Of a stretch of DNA of 64,000 nt, positions 1 to 7,855 are shown piece by piece. Below the pieces are notes generated by a model. That model saw only the letters and a list, made by a program, of their open reading frames with translations. It was not told where the DNA came from and searched no databases. Source of the stretch: Oceanospirillaceae bacterium. Lineage in GTDB: Bacteria; Pseudomonadota; Gammaproteobacteria; Pseudomonadales; Balneatricaceae. The first letter of the stretch is position 1, and each line of letters begins with the position of its first letter. A program made the position numbers and the translations under genes. The stretch is taken from positions 20,892-84,891 of the forward strand of contig JABSRB010000022.1 in the NCBI GenBank assembly GCA_013215375.1, in the 5' to 3' direction.

Positions 1-580
1 TGGCGTTCTCGAAATCAATCGGGGTCGGTTGAGGGGAAGCTGCTGCGCCAAAGCTGGAACCGCGGTGATTGGCAAGTCCCTCTAAATCAATAAAGTTATC
101 CAGTTGTTGTAATAGACGGGTTTTTCCCGACCCCGTTCTGCCACTAATTAACATCAAAGGAACAGTGTCGACATTGCTTTCAAGCGCGTCGATTAAAAAG
201 CGGCGTAGCGCTTTGTAGCCGCCCTCAACAAAGGGGAATTCAGTCCCAGACTCGCTCATCCACTGCTGGCTTATTTGGGAGCGAAGGCCACCGCGAAAAC
301 AGTACAGGAGTCCATTGGGGTTAGCTTTAGAGAAATTTAGCCACTGCTCAGTGCGCTGTTGCTGTAACTGCTCGGTAACTAGCTCGCGGCCCAGCGCTAT
401 CGCCGCTTCCTGTCCTGAAGTTTTGTAACAAGTACCTACTTGTTCGCGCTCATTATCTGTCATTAAAGGAAGGTTTGTCGCATGGTTAATGCAGCCTTTA
501 CTGTGCTCAATGGGTGCGCGTACATCAAATAGCGGGGTATCATTTAAAATAATAGACAGGTAGTCAGCGCTAGTGTTCAT
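1..580 (-). CDS. mnmH: tRNA 2-selenouridine/geranyl-2-thiouridine synthase, 3' end cut by window edge
   Basis: About 193 N-terminal codons are visible; the gene runs off the left edge. The protein replaces sulfur by selenium at the wobble 2-thiouridine of some tRNAs, through a geranylated intermediate. An N-terminal rhodanese domain occupies roughly residues 1-125, with the catalytic cysteine at about residue 94 in the motif YCFRGGLRS. It is followed by a P-loop (GRTGSGKT, about 147-154) of the C-terminal ATPase-like domain. The rhodanese/P-loop fusion and the YCxRGG motif are diagnostic of SelU/MnmH. The start is the ATG at 580-578. It is divergent from sdhE. The missing C-terminus cannot be judged. 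Confidence 0.93.
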   Translation of the reverse strand, partial: MNTSADYLSIILNDTPLFDVRAPIEHSKGCINHATNLPLMTDNEREQVGTCYKTSGQEAAIALGRELVTEQLQQQRTEQWLNFSKANPNGLLYCFRGGLRSQISQQWMSESGTEFPFVEGGYKALRRFLIDALESNVDTVPLMLISGRTGSGKTRLLQQLDNFIDLEGLANHRGSSFGAAASPQPTPIDFENA

Positions 581-850
581 TGTTTGGCCTTGAATATGTT
601 TGAGAGAAGAGTTGTTACATGGGATAGCGATGCATAAGCCTAAATCCAGTCGCTGAACGTTAGGTTTAGGTTCGATTGAGCCCAAATGGCTGATACTCTA
701 CCTCATCTAGATGCCGAGCAATAGTGATAGTGTTAAGTTGAACAAGAAGTGATAGATATTGCAGTTAATGATGCTGTAGAGCGCTTTACTCTTGGCATTT
801 TAGCAAGGCTTTGCTCTAATACAGTTATCAAAAATAGCTGGATAGTTAGA

Positions 851-1105
851 ATGTATACAGATGAAGATGTACGTCGTTTAACCTGGCAAAGTCGTAGAGG
901 CATGCTGGAATTGGATGTGTTGTTTGTTCCTTTTATGGAGCAGGCTTTTCAGGATTTATCAGATGCTCAGAAAGATATATTTGTCCGGTTGTTAGCTTGT
1001 GAGGACCAAGATTTATTTGTTTGGCTAATGCGCCGATCTAAGTCAGAGGATCCTGAGCTGCAATCCATGGTTGAGCTAATATTAAAGCGTGTTCAGCCCG
1101 CTTAA
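851..1105 (+). CDS. sdhE: FAD assembly factor SdhE (succinate dehydrogenase flavinylation)
   Basis: Small acidic cytoplasmic protein that promotes covalent attachment of FAD to SdhA/FrdA. The family signature RRGMLELD is present near the N-terminus, followed by the usual helical bundle. The ATG at 851 gives 84 residues, the normal family length. The frame stays open upstream to a GTG at 749, but those 34 extra residues (start MIDIAVNDAVERF) do not resemble the family and are probably untranslated. The gene overlaps ygfX by 17 bp, as sdhE/ygfX pairs commonly do. The start choice rests on family length because no strong Shine-Dalgarno is visible before 851. Confidence 0.9.
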   Translation: MYTDEDVRRLTWQSRRGMLELDVLFVPFMEQAFQDLSDAQKDIFVRLLACEDQDLFVWLMRRSKSEDPELQSMVELILKRVQPA

Positions 1106-1514
1106 CGTTATTATCAAGCCCTCGCGCATCAAGCGAGGGTTGTTTTTATCTATTCATGCCCTCGCTCTCCTTAGTTTGTCTCTCTCCCTTGCGCCTGCTG
1201 CGTTAAAATACCCTTTAGTTGTTCTGGTGCTTGCTAGTGCTGTTGTTTATTGGCGTTCAATGGAGCCCAGTTGGGTGTTACATTGGGATCTAAATGCAGG
1301 ACTGATTAGCGTTGCCAAAAATTCGGAACCCCTAGAAGAGTGTATTGCTATTGAACAGTTGTATTTAGTGTTCGGGGTCTTGTATATACAGCTTAAACGG
1401 GTGGATAAGGTGAGTGTTCATTTGTTGATCTTCCCCGATAGCGTAAATGCAGAGAGCTACCGAAGGCTTCGAGTGGCCGCGCGCTGGGCGAGCATCGTCA
1501 TTAAATCAGAATGA
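1089..1514 (+). CDS. ygfX: YgfX (CptA) family membrane protein
   Basis: 141 residues. Two closely spaced hydrophobic segments (about residues 18-38 and 41-56) are followed by a soluble domain with the pattern ...SMEPSWVLHWDL.., as in YgfX/CptA proteins encoded next to sdhE. In E. coli the pair was proposed to act as a toxin-antitoxin system affecting FtsZ/MreB, but SdhE's main role is flavinylation, so the job of YgfX remains unsettled. The reading frame begins 17 bp before the sdhE stop, implying translational coupling. A GC-rich hairpin lies inside codons 11-17 (separate entry). Assignment rests on position and topology more than on sequence identity. Confidence 0.75.
   Translation: MFSPLNVIIKPSRIKRGLFLSIHALALLSLSLSLAPAALKYPLVVLVLASAVVYWRSMEPSWVLHWDLNAGLISVAKNSEPLEECIAIEQLYLVFGVLYIQLKRVDKVSVHLLIFPDSVNAESYRRLRVAARWASIVIKSE
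1119..1148 (+). terminator. Terminator-like hairpin inside the 5' end of ygfX
   Basis: CCCTCGC (1119-1125) pairs perfectly with GCGAGGG (1133-1139) across a 7-nt loop and is followed by TTGTTTTT. It sits 14 bp after the sdhE stop and within the start of ygfX. It could terminate most sdhE transcripts, attenuate ygfX, or simply be coding sequence. Confidence 0.5.
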
Positions 1515-1571
1515 GAAATATATGAGAGAGTGAGTGCGATCTGCTGCAGTGGTCTTGAAATATAGAACTAT

Positions 1572-1740
1572 CTAGTTAGTATCCAGAAACAGATGTCTAC
1601 TGCGAAAGCCCCACTAGCTCGATCTGCTCACTACTAGATGTAGTTATTTGGAATGACCAAACGCCTGCATCTAGTATCGTGCACCCCAAGCAATTGGGTC
1701 TCCCTTGCTACGACCCCGTTTCTGGATGAGAGCTATCTAG
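1572..1740 (-). repeat. Family C dispersed repeat, copy 1 (MITE-like)
   Basis: A 169-bp element bounded by CTAG at both ends. The ends are inverted repeats built on ATCCAGAAAC ... GTTTCTGGAT. Inside lies a second inverted repeat (CTAGATG ... CATCTAG) enclosing a small hairpin (ATTTGGAATGACCAAAC). It is nearly identical, in opposite orientation, to 53424-53592 and related to 44596-44812. It has no coding capacity. The size, terminal inverted repeats and CTAG ends indicate a non-autonomous transposable element. Confidence 0.8.
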
Positions 1741-1750
1741 TTTGGCTATG

Positions 1751-1908
1751 TTTAATAGAGATGAGTTAGGCGGAGCCTAAATTATTAAGGGTTTGATTCC
1801 CCGCCCCTTGGGGCGTGAGCTTGTAAGAACCAAAAGTAACTAGTAATACCCCGCATCCGTAAGTGAAGGCTCGCGACGCGAGAGGGCTTGCCCCGGGGGA
1901 TCTTTATT
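1751..1908 (+). repeat. Family A dispersed repeat, copy 1 (uninterrupted)
   Basis: About 158 bp, from ..AATAGAGATGAGTTAGGCGG to ..GGCTTGCCCCGGGGGATC, then TTTATT. It is closely related to 10517-10720 and 19055-19374. It contains a hairpin near its end (CTCGCG A CGCGAG). This copy carries no family B insert: AACTAGTAATACCCC is continuous. Its last bases (TTTATT) overlap the nadB stop codon, so it may also act as the 3' end of the nadB transcript. Confidence 0.78.
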
Positions 1909-3508
1909 GCTTTTGTGGCCACATATAATTGATGGGAGTGAGAATAGTATCTCTGGCCTGAGCGCTAAGTTGTGGGTAGTCAAGGGTGAAGTGTAAGCCG
2001 CGACTCTCTTTGCGTAACATAGCGGATTGTATAATCAATTGCGAAACTAGCGCTAGATTACGCAGCTCTAACAAGTCCTTGCTGATTTTGTAATTGCTAT
2101 AATACTCGGCGATTTCACCTTGTAAAAGGTCAGAGCGGTGTTTGGCGCGTTGCAGTCTTTTGTCGGTGCGTACTATGCCGACATAATCCCACATGAAGCG
2201 TCGTAATTCGTCCCAGTTGTGGGCGATGATGACATCTTCATCCGAGTCGGTTACTTGCGATTCATCCCAGCAAGGTATATCTGGGTATACAAAGGTATTT
2301 GCAAGTTTCGTGGCTATTTGAGTCGCGCAAGCTGAGGCAAAGACGATGCACTCAAGTAGTGAGTTTGAGGCCAATCGATTAGCGCCGTGCAGGCCGGTAA
2401 AGGCTGTTTCGCCGATAGCGTAGAGGCCTTCAATATCGGTGTTACCATGAATGTCGCTCATTACCCCGCCGCAAGTGTAATGTGCTGCGGGTACCACGGG
2501 TATTGGCTGATTGCACATATCTATTCCAAGCTCTTTACAGCGTTGGTAGATAGTAGGGAAATGGCTTTTAATAAAATCATCGTCTCGGTGTGAAATGTCT
2601 AAATAGAGGCAGTCTGCACCGAGCCTTTTCATTTCATGATCAATGGCACGAGCGACAATGTCCCTGGGGGCAAGCTCCCCTCTGTCATCAAATTTATGCA
2701 TAAATGGGGTGCCATCGGGTAGTAGCAGTCTTCCGCCTTCGCCGCGAACTGCCTCGCTGACTAAAAATGATTTTGCCTGTGGATGATAGAGGCAGGTAGG
2801 GTGAAATTGATTAAACTCCAAATTGGCGACTCTGCAGCCTGCGCGCCAAGCCATGGCGATACCGTCACCACTAGCGCCGTCTGAATTGCTCGTATACAAA
2901 TAGGTTTTGGAGGCACCGCCTGTGGCTAAAATAGTTTGTTTTGCTTTGAATACGTGAATTTCGCCAGTGCCACTGTCTAACACGTAAGCACCGAGACAGT
3001 AATCTCCAGGCACTCCAAGTTTTTCGCTGGTAATTAAGTCAATGGCCATGCTCTGTTCAAATAAGTGAATAGACTCACAGGCGCTGGCGCGGTCAATCAG
3101 TGTTTGTAATATAGCTTTGCCAGTGGCATCAGCTGCATGGATGATACGCCTGTGGCTGTGGCCCCCTTCTTGGGTTAAGTGTAACTGTCCATTTTCGTGG
3201 CTAAAAGGCACACCTTGATCGATTAACCAGTCGATAGATTCGCGCCCGTGTTCAACGGTGTAATTTACGGCATCATTGTGCGATAAATGACTACCAGCTG
3301 TGAGCGTGTCTTTGGCGTGGTTTTTTTCTACATCCAGAGCGTCAATAACGGCGGCAACACCGCCTTGGGCAAGCCAAGTGGAGCCGCTGGTGAGTTTGCC
3401 TTTACTTAATACGGCAATTTTGGCTTTATCAGCAAGTTTTAAGGCAAGGGTGAGGCCTGCAGCACCGCTACCAATTATCAGTACGTCAAATTCATGTTCA
3501 GTTTGCAT
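1904..3508 (-). CDS. nadB: L-aspartate oxidase
   Basis: First enzyme of de novo NAD synthesis: a cytoplasmic FAD enzyme that oxidises L-aspartate to iminoaspartate for NadA. At 534 residues it has normal family length. The FAD dinucleotide motif [14 protein letters not shown] lies at residues 13-26. The substrate-loop HYTCGG is present around residue 342, and the C-terminal FAD motif [13 protein letters not shown] is clear. It is divergent from the rpoE locus and convergent with ygfX, the order seen in pseudomonads. Its stop codon lies inside the end of a family A repeat. Confidence 0.97.
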   Translation of the reverse strand: MQTEHEFDVLIIGSGAAGLTLALKLADKAKIAVLSKGKLTSGSTWLAQGGVAAVIDALDVEKNHAKDTLTAGSHLSHNDAVNYTVEHGRESIDWLIDQGVPFSHENGQLHLTQEGGHSHRRIIHAADATGKAILQTLIDRASACESIHLFEQSMAIDLITSEKLGVPGDYCLGAYVLDSGTGEIHVFKAKQTILATGGASKTYLYTSNSDGASGDGIAMAWRAGCRVANLEFNQFHPTCLYHPQAKSFLVSEAVRGEGGRLLLPDGTPFMHKFDDRGELAPRDIVARAIDHEMKRLGADCLYLDISHRDDDFIKSHFPTIYQRCKELGIDMCNQPIPVVPAAHYTCGGVMSDIHGNTDIEGLYAIGETAFTGLHGANRLASNSLLECIVFASACATQIATKLANTFVYPDIPCWDESQVTDSDEDVIIAHNWDELRRFMWDYVGIVRTDKRLQRAKHRSDLLQGEIAEYYSNYKISKDLLELRNLALVSQLIIQSAMLRKESRGLHFTLDYPQLSAQARDTILTPINYMWPQKQ

Positions 3509-3836
3509 ATTACCGTCACTACTTAGCTGAATGGGTGAGCCTTGTTGCCAAAAGCAGGCTAAAAAGGGCGTAGGGGAAAAGTTGAGGTGCCCTGTTTTAT
3601 AACAGGCAAGAATATACCGATTATCTATAATGAAAAGCTAGTGTTAAATGAAAAGAACGACTTATTCGCTGCCATTACGCAAAAAATTCTCAGGCGCAAT
3701 CTTGTATCTACATTTTTACCCTCGTTGTTAATGGGTTTGTTTGATTTTTAATTTAGGCTGTCGATTAGAATTGTTGGTGAAATTTGGTATATATTTTAAA
3801 TATGTTGAATTAAAAAGAACATTTAGCAGTATTGTT

Positions 3837-3864
3837 GGAACTTTTTGTAAGGGGGTAACTCATA
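3837..3864 (+). promoter_or_regulatory. Sigma-E (AlgU)-type promoter upstream of rpoE
   Basis: GGAACTT (3837-3843), 16 bp, then TCATA (3860-3864). This matches the sigma-E/AlgU consensus (GGAACTT, 16-17 bp, TCnnA). It predicts a start near 3871 and a leader of about 140 nt, so rpoE would activate itself. The rest of the 3509-4009 gap is AT-rich and holds no other gene that I can see; the nadB promoter must lie in its left half. Confidence 0.72.
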
Positions 3865-4009
3865 CAACAGTATTCTTGAATTGACGGTAGCGTTTAAGTA
3901 AGTGCCAAGGTTTATACTTTACTACTGTCATTTCTGTTGAGGTCGGCGTACAAGTTTTGTCGGTCCACGTTTGAGAAACATAGTCGTTTTTTTACAGTAA
4001 GGGTTTGAT

Positions 4010-4594
4010 GTGTCTGGCGAAAATAATGCTGAGATTGATAAACAGTTAGTCAAGAGGGTACAAGAGGGAGATAAGCGCGCATTTGATTTGTTGGTAATTA
4101 AATATCAACACAAGATAATTGCGCTGGTTAGTCGCTATGTTTACGATAAAGATGAAGCGCTAGATATCTCTCAGGAAGCATTCATAAAAGCGTACAAGGC
4201 GCTGCCAAGGTTTAGAGGAGATAGTGCGTTTTATACTTGGTTGTATCGTATCGCGATCAATACCGCCAAAAATCACATCGTATCCAGAGGTCGTAGGCCC
4301 CCTGATGTAGATGTAGATGTGGCAGATGCGCAATATTTCGAAGGAGAAAATAAGCTACATGATTTAGGGAATCCCGAAAATCATTTAGCACGGCAGGAAA
4401 TCGATAGCGCTATAAAAACAGTGCTCGATCAACTGCCAGTCGATTTACGGGTGGCTTTGACCTTGCGTGAATTTGAAGATATGAGTTATGAAGAAATTTC
4501 GGTGATCATGGATTGTCCTGTGGGGACAGTGAGATCGAGGATTTTTAGAGCGAGAGAGGCGATAGATAAAGAGATATCGCCACTTTTATCATAA
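4010..4594 (+). CDS. rpoE: RNA polymerase sigma-E factor (RpoE/AlgU)
   Basis: 194-residue ECF sigma factor for envelope stress. Region 2 (about 20-95) contains the DALDISQEAFIKAYKALPRF-type stretch; region 4 (about 130-185) contains LPVDLRVALTLREFEDMSYEEIS and a C-terminal helix-turn-helix (GTVRSRIFRAREAI). These are typical of the AlgU/RpoE group. The start is GTG at 4010: the ATG two bases earlier is in another frame. A TAAGGG Shine-Dalgarno lies about 8 nt upstream. The next gene is its anti-sigma factor. A sigma-E-like promoter at 3837-3864 suggests autoactivation. Confidence 0.96.
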   Translation: MSGENNAEIDKQLVKRVQEGDKRAFDLLVIKYQHKIIALVSRYVYDKDEALDISQEAFIKAYKALPRFRGDSAFYTWLYRIAINTAKNHIVSRGRRPPDVDVDVADAQYFEGENKLHDLGNPENHLARQEIDSAIKTVLDQLPVDLRVALTLREFEDMSYEEISVIMDCPVGTVRSRIFRAREAIDKEISPLLS

Positions 4595-4666
4595 AAGAGT
4601 AATAGCAGTGTTTTTAATAATGATAGTTCAATTATTTAAAGAATTTCCGTTGGGAGTGTCTGAATA

Positions 4667-5512
4667 ATGCAAGAAAAATCACTAGAATCTCTATCAGCCA
4701 TGATGGATAGTGAGGTCCAAGAGTTTGAGTTGCGCAGGGTTGTGGAGCTTACAACAGAAGATCAAGAGCTTAAAGATAAATGGTTACGCTACCATTTGGC
4801 GCAAGATGTGATGAAAGGACAAAGTGTTCATGTCGCATCCGGTATTGATTTAGTCGGCAGAGTGAGTGCCGCCTTAGAGTCTGAACCAAATTATAGCGCT
4901 TCCCCAATAAAGACCAGCGAGCAACAAGTTAGCAATGTACAGCCGCTGAAAGCGAATTCTCAGTGGTGGAAACCCGCTGCTAGTATGGCGGTTGCGGCCT
5001 CTGTAACAGCGGTGGTGTTAATGGGGTCTGGACAATTTTCTACGCCGTCTGTGACGGGACCAATAGTTGATTTGGCGAGTGTGCCCAAAGCGAATGCTGG
5101 ATTCCCTCAAAGTAGATTTGGTAATGAGTTGTCGACGGTATCAGCAGCTGCTGTAAAAACACCAAGCGCTGAAACTGCTTTTGGTATGAAACAATATATT
5201 CAACAGCATATTGATTTGTCTTATCCTAAAGCGGCGAGTTGGCAGGCTAATTGGCTACCAGCGGGTTACGATCAAGTAAAACATAATGTTAGCTCCGCAG
5301 CTGAAGTATTGTTGTTTACTAACGGCACAGCGACGCTCTCTATTAATATAGAGAAGCTGGGGACGCAAATGGTTTCTCAAGGTGTTGTCTCTAGTAATGA
5401 ATTGATAGCATTAGGGGTTCGCGCTAAAGAGAGTTTTATCACCGTAATTGGTGCTGTATCTCTACAAGAAGCTTCTAAAATAGCTGCATCTATTGGCCCC
5501 GTGGGCAAATAG
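4667..5512 (+). CDS. rseA: RseA-type anti-sigma-E factor fused to an RseB/MucB C-terminal-like domain
   Basis: 281 residues, against about 195-215 for RseA/MucA. Residues 1-60 match the cytoplasmic sigma-binding domain (LSAMMDSE, WLRYHLAQDVMKG). One transmembrane segment lies at about 103-122. A MucA-like periplasmic stretch follows, with MKQYIQQH at 174-181. From about residue 192 the sequence (WQANWLPAGYD..., VLLFTNGTATLSINIE..., FITVIGAVSLQEASKIAASI) resembles the C-terminal domain of MucB/RseB, which binds RseA in the periplasm. No rseB gene follows; the next gene is rseC. The inference is a one-polypeptide RseA/RseB hybrid lacking the LolA-like lipid-sensing domain. The N-terminal call is firm; the C-terminal domain call is from motif recall. 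Confidence 0.85.
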   Translation: MQEKSLESLSAMMDSEVQEFELRRVVELTTEDQELKDKWLRYHLAQDVMKGQSVHVASGIDLVGRVSAALESEPNYSASPIKTSEQQVSNVQPLKANSQWWKPAASMAVAASVTAVVLMGSGQFSTPSVTGPIVDLASVPKANAGFPQSRFGNELSTVSAAAVKTPSAETAFGMKQYIQQHIDLSYPKAASWQANWLPAGYDQVKHNVSSAAEVLLFTNGTATLSINIEKLGTQMVSQGVVSSNELIALGVRAKESFITVIGAVSLQEASKIAASIGPVGK

Positions 5513-5548
5513 TCAAAATGTGAAGTGTCTTTTGCTGAATCGTATAAT

Positions 5549-5576
5549 GGGTCGAGGTTTTCCTCGGCCTTTTTTG
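5549..5576 (+). terminator. Rho-independent terminator after rseA
   Basis: GGTCGAGG TTTT CCTCGGCC followed by TTTTTTG. The stem includes one or two G-T pairs. It would separate rpoE-rseA from rseC-degP. A possible weak sigma-E -35 (GAACTT, 5615-5620) lies downstream, but its -10 is poor. Confidence 0.75.
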
Positions 5577-5709
5577 TTTTAGGGCAAAAAAATTCATCCT
5601 CTTTGATTTGACGTGAACTTCGCCTTTCAATTCTGTCGTGTTTTTTGTAAGGTTGCCGGTCTTAGTGGCAAAGAATCACTACTCTCAATAAATTAAAAAC
5701 TGAAAAGAA

Positions 5710-6147
5710 ATGATAGAAGAGCAAGCAACTGTTGTCAGTGTCAATAAAAATGAAGTGTTAGTGGCAGCAAGTCGCAGCTCTGCCTGTGGGCAGTGCGCGG
5801 CAAAAGATGATTGTGGGCAAAGTGCTATTGCGCAGTGGGCAGCCTCAAAAATGGTTGATGTTGCAGTGAATAATCCCATGAATTTTCCTTTAATGGTGGG
5901 CGATGTGGTACTGGTCGGCATTAATGAGAAGAGTTTTATAAAAGCTTCATTGCTGCTGTATTTTATGCCCCTTTTAGTTATGTTTACAGCAGGTGCTATA
6001 ACGACAAAAATAGGGATGGCTGAGCTGGTAGTAATCGCTGTTTCTTTTGCCGCACTTTTTTGCAGCTTTTACGCGATAAAATTTTATAGTAAGAAAATGG
6101 TGGGTAACTCAGCTTATCAGCTGGTTGTGCTTAAAGTGATTGAATGA
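5710..6147 (+). CDS. rseC: RseC/MucC family membrane protein
   Basis: 145 residues. A soluble N-terminal domain (1-75) holds a cysteine cluster C-x2-C-x5-C (ACGQCAAKDDC), then two transmembrane segments (about 78-98 and 103-122) and a short tail. This is the RseC/MucC plan. RseC modulates sigma-E signalling and, with the Rsx/Rnf-like complex, helps keep SoxR reduced in E. coli. It sits between the anti-sigma gene and degP, where rseC normally occurs, but is separated from rseA by a terminator. The ATG at 5710 follows GAAAAGAA, a moderate ribosome binding site. Confidence 0.88.
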   Translation: MIEEQATVVSVNKNEVLVAASRSSACGQCAAKDDCGQSAIAQWAASKMVDVAVNNPMNFPLMVGDVVLVGINEKSFIKASLLLYFMPLLVMFTAGAITTKIGMAELVVIAVSFAALFCSFYAIKFYSKKMVGNSAYQLVVLKVIE

Positions 6148-6158
6148 TAAATAGAGGT

Positions 6159-6187
6159 CTCTGCATTAGGTGGTAAGTGATGCAGAG
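6159..6187. repeat. Inverted repeat between rseC and degP
   Basis: CTCTGCA (6159-6165) and TGCAGAG (6181-6187), separated by 15 bp. It lies in the 77-bp gap and lacks a T-run. It could be an operator or a weak transcript end. Confidence 0.4.
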
Positions 6188-6224
6188 CTAGTAAATTTTA
6201 AGTGGTAAGTTTGGAAGGTGTTGA

Positions 6225-7685
6225 ATGATTTTTCGAGTAAATGGAATAGCTAGTTTTAACATATCATCTTTTAGTAGGCAGCGCAGTTGTATGTTATTGG
6301 CTATATTGTTGGTGTGGGTGGTATCTACATCTGTTTTCGCCTCTCTGCCTGATTTTAAGGAGTTGGTTAAAGAGTCTTCTCCTGCTGTAGTGAATATAGC
6401 GACACTAAAAAAGAAGAAAAGGGGTCTGAGTGCTTTTGGTTTTAAAGGGCCTGATGGGCAAGATATACCTGAGATACTCAAGCCTTTCTTGCCTTCTCCT
6501 GATGAGTCAAAATCCCCGGATGAAATAACCAGACCAGAGTCATTAGGTTCTGGCTTTATCATTAGTGAAGATGGTTATATATTGACGAACTACCATGTGG
6601 TTAAAGGCGCCGATAAAATTATCGTCAGATTAAATGATCGTCGTGAAATGGAAGCTAAGGTTATTGGTAGCGACAAACGCTCGGACATTGCTTTACTGAA
6701 AATAGAAGCAACCGATTTGCCGACAGTTAAAATTGGTGATTCAGAAAAATTAGAGGCTGGAGAGTGGGTGTTGGCCATAGGATCGCCATTTGGCTTTGAT
6801 CACTCAGTGACGGCAGGGATCGTCAGCGCAACAGGTCGCGCTTTAAGGAGTGAGACATATGTGCCTTTTATCCAGACAGATGTAGCCATAAATCCTGGTA
6901 ACTCAGGTGGGCCCCTTTTTAATTTGGCGGGGGAAGTGGTGGGTATTAACTCGCAAATTTACACGCGCAATGGTGGTTTTATGGGGTTGTCTTTTGCAAT
7001 TCCAATCGATATTGCTATGAATGTAGTATCACAGTTAAGAGAAAATGGCTTCGTTAGTCGTGGTTGGTTAGGTGTGATCATACAAGAGGTTAGTAAAGAT
7101 TTGGCTGAATCCTTTGGTTTAGAAAAAGCTGAAGGTGCACTGGTGGCTAAAGTACTACCTAATAGCCCAGCTGCTAAGGGTGGGATTAAAGTCGGAGATA
7201 TTATTTTGAAGTTTGAGGGCAGTGCTATCAATCTTTCTGCCGATTTGCCGCACAAAGTGGGAGTGGTGCCTCCTGGTAATACTGCGCAGCTAGAGATTGT
7301 AAGATCCGGTGAGCAGATGAATCTATCTCTCGTTATTGGTACTTTGCCGAGCGACAAGAAGTTGGCCTCTAGCTCACGCAGTCAAAGGCAGGGAGCGCTT
7401 ACCAATAATCCCTTGAATGCAGTGTTGTCAGATTTGTCATCTGCGCAAAAACAACAGTTTTCATTAGATAATGGAGTGCTTGTAAAAAGGATTTTGGAGG
7501 GAGTGGGGGCCAGAGCTGGTCTTTTGCCTGGAGATATTATTACTATGTTAAATGGTACTAGTGTGCAGTCTGTCTCGCATTTACTCGAGCTTATAAAGCT
7601 ATCACCCAAAAATAAAGTAGTGCCAATGCGCATAGTGCGAAGAGGTTCTCCCTTATTTATACCGATAAAATTGGCTGAGCAATAG
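6225..7685 (+). CDS. degP: Periplasmic serine protease DegP/MucD
   Basis: 486 residues. A signal peptide (1-39) has a likely cleavage after VFA. The trypsin-like domain carries the triad His124 (TNYHVV), Asp154 (SDIALLK) and Ser227 (GNSGGP). Two PDZ domains follow (about 265-370 and 390-480). It degrades and refolds damaged envelope proteins. In pseudomonads mucD closes the algU operon, and the same order is seen here. The ATG at 6225 has GGAAGG upstream. A terminator follows 20 bp after the stop. The long linker after the signal peptide (KKKKRG.., 62-66) is typical of MucD/DegQ-like forms. Confidence 0.96.
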   Translation: MIFRVNGIASFNISSFSRQRSCMLLAILLVWVVSTSVFASLPDFKELVKESSPAVVNIATLKKKKRGLSAFGFKGPDGQDIPEILKPFLPSPDESKSPDEITRPESLGSGFIISEDGYILTNYHVVKGADKIIVRLNDRREMEAKVIGSDKRSDIALLKIEATDLPTVKIGDSEKLEAGEWVLAIGSPFGFDHSVTAGIVSATGRALRSETYVPFIQTDVAINPGNSGGPLFNLAGEVVGINSQIYTRNGGFMGLSFAIPIDIAMNVVSQLRENGFVSRGWLGVIIQEVSKDLAESFGLEKAEGALVAKVLPNSPAAKGGIKVGDIILKFEGSAINLSADLPHKVGVVPPGNTAQLEIVRSGEQMNLSLVIGTLPSDKKLASSSRSQRQGALTNNPLNAVLSDLSSAQKQQFSLDNGVLVKRILEGVGARAGLLPGDIITMLNGTSVQSVSHLLELIKLSPKNKVVPMRIVRRGSPLFIPIKLAEQ

Positions 7686-7703
7686 CGAGTATCCGCCCAT
7701 ATT

Positions 7704-7728
7704 AACTCCAGCTTTTGCTGGAGTTTTT
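7704..7728 (+). terminator. Rho-independent terminator of degP
   Basis: AACTCCAGC TTTT GCTGGAGTT followed by TTT. A perfect 9-bp stem. Confidence 0.88.
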
Positions 7729-7855
7729 ACTTGCGTAAGTTTGCTATAGATAAGTGGCGACACTTAAATGCGCTAAAGCGCTATCGTGCTGCAGGGTAAT
7801 AGGATAAAATAGCGCGCTTTTATTATTAACCATTGTTTAGTTTGAGATCCTATTT

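Noticed and set aside
749..850. Longer sdhE start at GTG 749
   Set aside because: SdhE proteins are about 80-90 residues; the extra residues show no family likeness.
1572..1740. A complete insertion sequence with transposase
   Set aside because: The element is 169 bp with no reading frame; only a non-autonomous MITE-like unit is supported.
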